DNA of 64,000 nucleotides. Source: an uncultured Bacteroides sp. GTDB lineage: Bacteria; Bacteroidota; Bacteroidia; Bacteroidales; Bacteroidaceae. Shown in pieces: positions 57,844-64,000 of the stretch (its first letter is position 1; each line of letters begins with the position of its first letter). The translations under genes were made by a program, and so were the position numbers. The notes below the pieces were generated by a model that saw nothing but the letters and a program-made list of their open reading frames with translations, searched no databases and had not been told where the DNA came from. The DNA lies in the NCBI RefSeq assembly GCF_963678425.1, contig NZ_OY782855.1:682001-746000 (forward strand), given 5' to 3'.

Positions 57844-58632
57844 TTATCTCTTTTTGAGGACATTCAGTAGCTCATTATGAAGTATTCCATTTGAAGCCAG
57901 CACCTGATTTCCCGAATAGAAACCATCCCCGCCTTCAAAATCAGTCACTCTTCCTCCTGCCTGCATCAAGATTAACGATCCTGCGGCAATATCCCATGGA
58001 CCTAAGTTAGACTCAATTCGTGCTTCAAATCTTCCTGCAGCTATATAACAAAGCTCAGCCGCTGCTGCGCCCTGCAAACGTAATCCTCCCACATTTCCAT
58101 ATAATTCTTCAATCAGATGAACAGCCATTGGTTTATACACTTTGTAATTGTAAGGAAATCCCAAAGCTATAAAAGCCGAATCCATTGTGCTGACATCAGA
58201 TACATAAATCTCGTCACCATTCAGATATGCCTTACTTCCCTTCCAGGCCCAGAAGCATTCGTCGCGGCATACCTCATAAACCACTCCTACTAAAAGTTCC
58301 TTTTTATTTCTTAATGCGATGCTGACACAATATGGTGCATTATTATGGATGTAATTTGTTGTTCCGTCAAGAGGATCTACCAGCCAACAATACTCTTCAT
58401 CTCCATGATAACCCGACCCTTCCTCAGCAATAAACCCTGCTTCGGGAAGAATTGCAGAAAGAGAAGCCACGATCCGGCGTTCGGATTCTTTATCGACATA
58501 AGAGACATAGTCGTGCGATCTCTTTTCTTCTACCCTTTCACGTTTAAAATTTAAACGTTCTTCTCTCAAAAATCGTCCTGTTTCAATAGAGATTTCACGC
58601 ACTTTTTGAGTAATCATTTCCAGATTCAACAT
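57844..58632 (-). CDS. Inositol monophosphatase-family protein
   Basis: A 262-residue phosphatase: 'EEGSGYHG' (metal Glu), 'CWLVDPLDGTTNYIHNNAPYCVSIAL' and 'GPWDIAAGSLILMQAGGRV' are the three family signatures. It dephosphorylates inositol phosphate or related compounds (SuhB-like). The start codon at 58632 follows a gap of 47 bp after the DUF3078 gene stop. Confidence 0.9.
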   Translation of the reverse strand: MLNLEMITQKVREISIETGRFLREERLNFKRERVEEKRSHDYVSYVDKESERRIVASLSAILPEAGFIAEEGSGYHGDEEYCWLVDPLDGTTNYIHNNAPYCVSIALRNKKELLVGVVYEVCRDECFWAWKGSKAYLNGDEIYVSDVSTMDSAFIALGFPYNYKVYKPMAVHLIEELYGNVGGLRLQGAAAAELCYIAAGRFEARIESNLGPWDIAAGSLILMQAGGRVTDFEGGDGFYSGNQVLASNGILHNELLNVLKKR

Positions 58633-58679
58633 ACCTGTCAGTTTTTTAAAGTATATGTATTATTGATGATTCCAACAAT

Positions 58680-60062
58680 TTACCATATGTAATTTATACC
58701 AAAGCTAAGCAGTTCTTTAAATTGGAAATAGCTGCAATCTCCTTTACGCGTTACACCGTCATCAAATCTTCCGTGAAAGAATAACTTAGTTGATAAATAA
58801 CGGTTCAATACGAAATTGAAAGTATTCTCCCACTCTGCTTCCACTTTTTTATAACTGGTAAAATAGTATAGACGGGATTCCCAAACAACCGATGGAATAA
58901 TAGTCCATTTCATATTCGACTGAAATTTAGAACCGATATCATGTAAAAAGGAACTTCCTTCTTTAAGTCCATATTGTGTTTCATCAATATTCTTATCACC
59001 CACATATTTCATATTATACGCCCCTGGAGAGATAAACACAGATAAAGTAAGATTTTTCTTATCAATCTTATAATCCATACCAATACTTAAATTAAAATTG
59101 GCCGGAGCAAAGAAAGCAGATACAGCCTGCTTTGTATTTGCTTTATAATTGCGGAAAAACTGGCTGCTAAGTTCACCGGATATTGTATAATACCATCGGG
59201 TAGTAGCCCTTATACCAAGCTTACTGGAAACACGTAACAAGTCAGTGTTTATTCTATACTTACGGATTGTATCTGAAGACACTGTATTAAATCCGATTTT
59301 TGCCTCAAATGTATTATCAAACTGAATTTTCTGCTGATCATTATAGTTCGCGTTTAATTTAAAATTCATCAATGCAGAGTTGGTACTCTCACCTCCGTTA
59401 TACCAGTTACTTGATATATAATTCTGAGTAAATTGCAAAGAACCACTTCCATCGGAATACCAGAAATTTGGCTTTTGATAAGTAACGTGAACTTTACCTA
59501 CGTTATTAGTCATTGGCTCGGGCTTAAACAAAGAGATTACAGATGTTTCAGGCTTTAGTTTTTCAGCTTCCGTAACTTCAAAAATCTTTTTCTTGGTTAT
59601 ATTATCTTCCCAGTCAACAACTAGTTCCGGATGAGAAACATATGTGGCCAGTAAAGCCCTGTTTACAACACGATTCACCCTTTCAGTTTCATTAAAGGCC
59701 TTTTTGTCAATTGGAAATAATTTATCAAGAGGATAGCCTTGTTCTTTTATTCCCAGCGGTTTCCATTTAGGGTTAAAAGCCTCTTTTACCGGAGCATAAT
59801 AATACGCCAAAGGAACAAATAATCTGTAATACCGTGGATTCGTTTCAATATATCTTTCAGGCACAGAATCATTGTTTAATGAATCCAAAATTCCAAGCTG
59901 CCTTTTATATATAACCTGGAGTGTGTCACTGTATTTTTTCAGGAATGAAGACTGAGTGGTATCCTGTTGAAGCTTGTCTAAAGAAGGTAAATGGTTTTTC
60001 TTTTGTGCTGACAAACTAAATGTAAATAACAATACAATAAATAATGTAATTTCTTTTTTCAT
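58680..60062 (-). CDS. DUF3078 family outer-membrane-type protein
   Basis: A 460-residue protein with signal peptide MKKEITLFIVLLFTFSLSAQ. The central and C-terminal parts are beta-rich with alternating residues ('WYNGGESTNSALMNFKLNANYN', 'LSVFISPGAYNMKYVGDKN', 'YYFTSYKKVEAEWEN'), as in outer-membrane barrels, and end in an aromatic Trp ('LSFGINYIW'). DUF3078 is a Bacteroidota family of unknown role. It is divergent from pyrG. Confidence 0.85.
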   Translation of the reverse strand: MKKEITLFIVLLFTFSLSAQKKNHLPSLDKLQQDTTQSSFLKKYSDTLQVIYKRQLGILDSLNNDSVPERYIETNPRYYRLFVPLAYYYAPVKEAFNPKWKPLGIKEQGYPLDKLFPIDKKAFNETERVNRVVNRALLATYVSHPELVVDWEDNITKKKIFEVTEAEKLKPETSVISLFKPEPMTNNVGKVHVTYQKPNFWYSDGSGSLQFTQNYISSNWYNGGESTNSALMNFKLNANYNDQQKIQFDNTFEAKIGFNTVSSDTIRKYRINTDLLRVSSKLGIRATTRWYYTISGELSSQFFRNYKANTKQAVSAFFAPANFNLSIGMDYKIDKKNLTLSVFISPGAYNMKYVGDKNIDETQYGLKEGSSFLHDIGSKFQSNMKWTIIPSVVWESRLYYFTSYKKVEAEWENTFNFVLNRYLSTKLFFHGRFDDGVTRKGDCSYFQFKELLSFGINYIW

Positions 60063-60186
60063 ACTGTACTAAAAACTAGTGAATCACAAAATTACAACTA
60101 AATATTTAATTAGCACAAAGATTCCCCAAATAATGCTTTTTTTATTTTTTTTCGATAGAAAACACAATTACTTCCTCATTTTTTTG

Positions 60187-60194
60187 TATTTTTG
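60187..60194 (+). promoter_or_regulatory. -7 promoter box before pyrG
   Basis: TATTTTTG matches the Bacteroidota -7 consensus TAnnTTTG, 57 bp before the pyrG start, in an AT-rich divergent region shared with the DUF3078 gene. Confidence 0.5.
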
Positions 60195-60250
60195 CGCTTT
60201 TTAAAAGGTCTATAAAACCGCATAATTAATTATAATAAAATAGTATTGTC

Positions 60251-61852
60251 GTGGGAGAAACAAAGTACATCTTCGTCACAGGAGGAGTTGCCTCTTCATT
60301 AGGTAAAGGAATTATTGCATCATCGATTGGTAAGTTACTTCAAGCAAGAGGATATAAGGTGACTATCCAGAAATTTGATCCTTATATCAATATTGACTCG
60401 GGAACACTTAACCCATACGAGCATGGAGAATGTTATGTCACCGTTGATGGCCATGAAGCAGACCTTGATTTGGGACATTACGAACGTATCTTAGGGATTC
60501 AAACAACTAAAGCCAATAACATTACCACCGGACGTATCTATAAAAGTGTTATAGATAAAGAACGCCGTGGCGATTACTTAGGTAAAACCATACAAGTAAT
60601 ACCTCATATTACTGATGAGATTAAAAGAAATGTTAAGTTCCTTGGAAATAAATACAAGTACGACTTCGTAATTACCGAGATTGGAGGAACTGTAGGTGAT
60701 ATTGAATCTCTTCCATTCATTGAAAGCATGCGTCAACTTCGTTGGGAATTGGGTAACTCTGCACTTTGCGTGCACCTAACTTATGTTCCTTTCCTTGCTG
60801 CTGCAAAAGAATTAAAAACAAAACCAACTCAACATTCTGTTAAGCAATTACAGGAACTAGGTGTACAACCAGATATTCTTGTTTTGCGTAGCGAACATTT
60901 CTTAAGTGATAATTTAAGAAAGAAAGTTGCATTATTCTGTAATGTAGAAGACAGAGCTGTGGTTCAGTCTGTTGATGTGCCTACCATTTACGAAGTTCCA
61001 TTGAGAATGCACGAACAAGGACTTGATGAAACAATCCTTAGCAAAATGGGTCTGCCTACTGAAGGTAATCCAAACCTCGATTCATGGAAAGAGTTCCTTG
61101 ACAGAAGAGAGAAAGCTACTGAACTGGTTAAGATTGCTCTAGTTGGTAAATACGTAGAGCTACAGGATGCATACAAATCTATTCTTGAATCACTTTCTCA
61201 GGCTGCCACATATAATGACCGCAAACTGAAGATTGAATATGTTCAGAGCGAGAAACTAACTGACGCTAATGTAGCAGAGAAACTTGGACATGTAGATGGG
61301 GTTGTTATCTGTCCGGGATTCGGTCCTAGAGGTATTGAAGGAAAGTTTGTTGCTGCTAAGTATACCCGTGAAAACGATATCCCAACATTTGGTATCTGTC
61401 TGGGTATGCAATCTATTGCTATTGAGTTTGCAAGAAATGTATTAGGATATGCAGAAGCTAACTCTGTTGAAATGGACGAAAGCACTAAGTATCCGGTAAT
61501 TGATATCATGGAAGAACAGAAAGCAATTACCAGCATGGGTGGAACAATGCGTCTGGGTGCATATGAATGTGTGATAGATAAGAAATCAAAAACATACGAA
61601 GCTTATAAGAAAGAACATATTCAGGAACGTCACCGTCACCGTTATGAATTCAACAACTTCTATAAAGCCGAATATGAGAAAGCCGGAATGAAGTGTGTAG
61701 GAATCAATCCTGAATCCAACTTAGTGGAAATTGTAGAAATACCTACTCTGCGTTGGTATATCGGTACACAGTTCCATCCTGAGTATAGTAGCACTGTGCT
61801 TAATCCACATCCACTGTTTGTTTCCTTTATTAAAGCCGCTATTAATAAATAA
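60251..61852 (+). CDS. pyrG: CTP synthase
   Basis: A 533-residue enzyme converting UTP and glutamine to CTP. The N-terminal synthetase domain starts MGETKYIFVTGGVASSLGKG (P-loop-like) and holds 'KFDPYINIDSGTLNPYEHGE' and 'DLDLGHYER'. The C-terminal class I amidotransferase domain has 'CPGFGPRGIEGK', the catalytic 'FGICLGMQ' Cys and 'QFHPEYSS'. The start codon is GTG at 60251. yidC follows 33 bp downstream, likely in the same transcript. Confidence 0.98.
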   Translation: MGETKYIFVTGGVASSLGKGIIASSIGKLLQARGYKVTIQKFDPYINIDSGTLNPYEHGECYVTVDGHEADLDLGHYERILGIQTTKANNITTGRIYKSVIDKERRGDYLGKTIQVIPHITDEIKRNVKFLGNKYKYDFVITEIGGTVGDIESLPFIESMRQLRWELGNSALCVHLTYVPFLAAAKELKTKPTQHSVKQLQELGVQPDILVLRSEHFLSDNLRKKVALFCNVEDRAVVQSVDVPTIYEVPLRMHEQGLDETILSKMGLPTEGNPNLDSWKEFLDRREKATELVKIALVGKYVELQDAYKSILESLSQAATYNDRKLKIEYVQSEKLTDANVAEKLGHVDGVVICPGFGPRGIEGKFVAAKYTRENDIPTFGICLGMQSIAIEFARNVLGYAEANSVEMDESTKYPVIDIMEEQKAITSMGGTMRLGAYECVIDKKSKTYEAYKKEHIQERHRHRYEFNNFYKAEYEKAGMKCVGINPESNLVEIVEIPTLRWYIGTQFHPEYSSTVLNPHPLFVSFIKAAINK

Positions 61853-61885
61853 GACTTAAAAAATAATAATGTATAATTTGTAATT

Positions 61886-63760
61886 ATGGACAAAAACACC
61901 TTAGTGGGATTCGGACTGATTGCAGCTGTATTAATTGGGTTTACCTTTTTACAACGGCCGAGCGAACAACAACAGATTGCCCAGAAACATTATCAGGATT
62001 CCATCCAAGCCCTGGCTCAAAAAGATGATAAAGCTAAAAGAGCTGAAGCATCTGCTGCTTTGACTAATGAAAATGCCGCTGCTACAATGGTTGATTCTAC
62101 AGCTACTTTTTACAATGCGGCAAAAGGGACTGAAAGTTTCGCTACCCTTGAAAATGATTTAGTAAAACTTACTTTTTCTAATAAAGGTGGACGAGTTTAT
62201 TCGGCTTTGTTGAAAAAATACAACGGACAAGATAAAAAACCTTTGGTTCTTTTCGACAAAGATGACGTGAGTATGAATTTCTTATTCTATAATAAGAAAG
62301 AGAAAATTGAGACTAAGGATTACTACTACCAGGTTGTAAACAAGACTGATTCATCTCTGACAATGCGTCTGGCTGTTGACGATAAAAGCTATATCGACTT
62401 TATTTACACCATGCATAAAGGAAACTATATGGTTGACTTTAGCGTTAAAGCAACCGGTATGGTTGATAAGCTTTCTCCTAGTATTAATTACATGGATATT
62501 GAATGGAAACAGAAATTACGCCAGGCAGAAAAAGGATTTAAATATGAAAACCGTTATGCTTATTTAATGTATAAGTACGATGGCGCTAATACTGATCATC
62601 TTTCTGAAACTAAGGAGAGCAATACTTCTATAACAGGCAGACTGAAATGGATTGGTTACAAAACTCAGTATTTCTCTTCTGTATTTATTGCAGATAAGAA
62701 CTTCGATAAAAATGTTTTGAGTACAAAACTGGAGCAAGAAGGTAGTGGATATCTGAAAGATTATTCAGCAGATATGAGCGTATCCTTTGATTCAAAAGGA
62801 GCTCAGCCAACCAACATGCATTTCTACTTCGGTCCTAACCATTACAAAACACTAAAAGCTTTTGATGCAGGTAAAGATGAAATCAACAAACTGGAGCTTG
62901 ATCAACTAGTTCCACTGGGATGGTCTTTCCTTCGCTGGATCAATAAAGTGTTTACGATAAATATTTTCGACTGGCTTTCAAGTCTTGGATTAAGCATGGG
63001 AATGGTTCTCTTGTTTATGACTATTATTGTGAAAATAGTTATTTTCTACTTCACTTATAAATCATACATGTCATCTGCACGAATGAGAGTTCTGAAACCA
63101 CAGATTGATTTGATTGGTCAAAAGTATCCGAAGAAGGAAGATGCTATGAAAAAGCAACAGGAGACGATGGCACTTTATAGTAAATACGGTGTTAGCCCTA
63201 TGAGCGGTTGTTTGCCAATGTTACTGCAAATGCCTATTGTTATTGCCCTCTTCATGTTTGTGCCAAGTGCTATTGAACTGCGTCAACAAAGTTTCCTTTG
63301 GGCAAATGACCTTTCAACATTTGATGCATTCATACAATGGAACCAACATCTTCCATTTATTGGCAATCACATCAGTCTATTCTGTTTGTTGATGTCATTA
63401 GCAAACATCCTGAATACGAAATACACCATGGCTCAGCAGGATACCGGTCAACAACAGATGCCGGGTATGAAAGCTATGATGTATGTAATGCCAGTAATGT
63501 TCATCTTCATTTTGAATGACTATGCAGCCGGATTGAACTATTACTATTTAGTATCAACACTGATTAGTATTTTCACAATGATTGCCCTTAAAAAGTTTGT
63601 TAATGATGATAAGATACTTTCTAAACTTGAAGCTTTTAAGGATAGCGGTAAAGCAAAGAAGAAAACTGGATTGATGGCCAAAATGGCTAAGATGCAGGAA
63701 GAACAAGAACGTATGGCTAAGGAACGTGATCGTTTGAAAGCAAAACGTCAAGGCAAATAA
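61886..63760 (+). CDS. yidC: Membrane protein insertase YidC
   Basis: A 624-residue inner membrane protein. An N-terminal membrane segment ('VGFGLIAAVLIGFTFLQ') precedes a large periplasmic domain (~60-370), then the insertase core with five segments including 'GMVLLFMTIIVKIVIFYFTY', 'MSGCLPMLLQMPIVIALFMF' and 'PVMFIFILNDYAAGLNYYY'. The conserved Arg before the core ('SSARMR') and a basic C-terminal tail for ribosome binding are present. It inserts membrane proteins with SecYEG or alone. A terminator follows at 63787. Confidence 0.97.
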   Translation: MDKNTLVGFGLIAAVLIGFTFLQRPSEQQQIAQKHYQDSIQALAQKDDKAKRAEASAALTNENAAATMVDSTATFYNAAKGTESFATLENDLVKLTFSNKGGRVYSALLKKYNGQDKKPLVLFDKDDVSMNFLFYNKKEKIETKDYYYQVVNKTDSSLTMRLAVDDKSYIDFIYTMHKGNYMVDFSVKATGMVDKLSPSINYMDIEWKQKLRQAEKGFKYENRYAYLMYKYDGANTDHLSETKESNTSITGRLKWIGYKTQYFSSVFIADKNFDKNVLSTKLEQEGSGYLKDYSADMSVSFDSKGAQPTNMHFYFGPNHYKTLKAFDAGKDEINKLELDQLVPLGWSFLRWINKVFTINIFDWLSSLGLSMGMVLLFMTIIVKIVIFYFTYKSYMSSARMRVLKPQIDLIGQKYPKKEDAMKKQQETMALYSKYGVSPMSGCLPMLLQMPIVIALFMFVPSAIELRQQSFLWANDLSTFDAFIQWNQHLPFIGNHISLFCLLMSLANILNTKYTMAQQDTGQQQMPGMKAMMYVMPVMFIFILNDYAAGLNYYYLVSTLISIFTMIALKKFVNDDKILSKLEAFKDSGKAKKKTGLMAKMAKMQEEQERMAKERDRLKAKRQGK

Positions 63761-63786
63761 ATTCATAATTGAATCAATATAGTAAG

Positions 63787-63819
63787 AGGCGGAGATTTAT
63801 AACATCTTCGCCTTTTTTG
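63787..63819 (+). terminator. Intrinsic terminator of the pyrG-yidC unit
   Basis: AGGCGGAGAT and ATCTTCGCCT form a 10-bp stem (one G-T pair) with a 7-nt loop, followed by TTTTTTG, 27 bp after the yidC stop. Confidence 0.85.
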
Positions 63820-63831
63820 TTATTCAGTGTG

Positions 63832-63848
63832 TACATTTCAAATGTACG
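63832..63848. repeat. Short inverted repeat
   Basis: GTACATTT and AAATGTAC (8-bp arms, 1-bp centre) lie between the yidC terminator and the palindromic element; no function assigned. Confidence 0.4.
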
Positions 63849-63860
63849 GTTAAACTCTTC

Positions 63861-63904
63861 TCACGAGCTGCGCAGGTCGCAATGACGAGTTGCGCAGCTC
63901 GTGA
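63861..63904. repeat. GC-rich palindromic element, 14-bp arms
   Basis: TCACGAGCTGCGCA and TGCGCAGCTCGTGA are perfect inverted copies around a 16-nt spacer that itself contains CGCAATGACG. It is much more GC-rich than its surroundings and no T-run follows, so it looks like an intergenic REP/MITE-type palindrome. Confidence 0.6.
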
Positions 63905-63982
63905 AAAAGATTACCCGAAAGAATAGTTAATTAATACGGAATGATTAATTTCGCATAACGAATAAATAATTCAATTAATTAT

Positions 63983-64000
63983 ATGAGAAAATCAAAATTA
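63983..64000 (+). CDS. Start of the next gene (partial)
   Basis: An ATG at 63983 begins MRKSKL and runs to the window end. Only six codons are visible, preceded by an AT-rich leader, so nothing further can be said. Confidence 0.3.

Overview
The window is a chromosomal piece of a Bacteroidota (order Bacteroidales, close to Bacteroides) that carries most of an integrated temperate siphovirus. Three things point to this group: promoters of the TTTG / TAnnTTTG type, few Shine-Dalgarno sites, and a host block at the right end with Bacteroidales families (a DUF6057-like membrane protein, a DUF3078-like protein, pyrG next to yidC). The left prophage end lies outside the window, so only the integrase-side end is visible, near 51.3-51.4 kb.

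Layout. 1-18.3 kb, minus strand: late genes, read from right to left as terminase small and large subunits, portal, minor head protein, scaffold, decoration-like protein, major capsid, head-tail connectors, tail tube, a tail chaperone pair with a likely programmed -1 frameshift, tape measure, an antirepressor and a distal tail protein cut by the window edge. A lipoprotein gene (plus strand) and a HigBA-like toxin-antitoxin pair interrupt this module at 11.6-12.9 kb. 17.6-19.1 kb holds a ParB-like / PAPS-reductase-like pair. 19.2-36 kb, mostly minus strand: early genes, with ASCH proteins, a SIR2-domain gene, replication and recombination genes (DUF4373-like, SF2 helicase, NinG, NinB-like, PD-(D/E)XK nuclease, DUF1351, Sak4-like ATPase) and many small genes. 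One normal tRNA-Asn and three tRNA-like genes with abnormal anticodon regions lie among them. A divergent control region with two palindromic operators lies at 20.2 kb.

36.1-49.7 kb is the lysogenic and cargo region. It opens with an S24 (LexA/CI-like) repressor whose probable 15-bp operators appear at three places. A low-GC plus-strand run follows: secreted and membrane proteins, a radical SAM/SPASM enzyme with partners, a frameshifted small gene, and a four-gene cassette (small helical protein, CHAT protease, zinc-ribbon protein with an effector-associated-like domain, and a protein fusing a similar domain to TIR). After these come a secreted TonB-C-domain protein, a Fic protein flanked by IS256-type end sequences, a probable RelE-like toxin pair, a DsrE-like protein and the integrase (50.0-51.3 kb).

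51.4-64 kb is host: DUF6057-like membrane protein, glgB, YhcH-family protein, DUF2461 protein, a radical SAM/SPASM protein, an inositol-monophosphatase-family protein and a DUF3078 protein on the minus strand, then pyrG and yidC on the plus strand.

How it fits together: the phage appears to be a normal integrase-dependent siphovirus, while the stretch between repressor and integrase works as a cargo bay. The cassette at 41.9-46.5 kb has the parts of a regulated protease / NADase conflict system and is the best candidate for an undescribed system. The SIR2 gene in the early region would be a second NAD-targeting effector. All functions are read from sequence motifs only.
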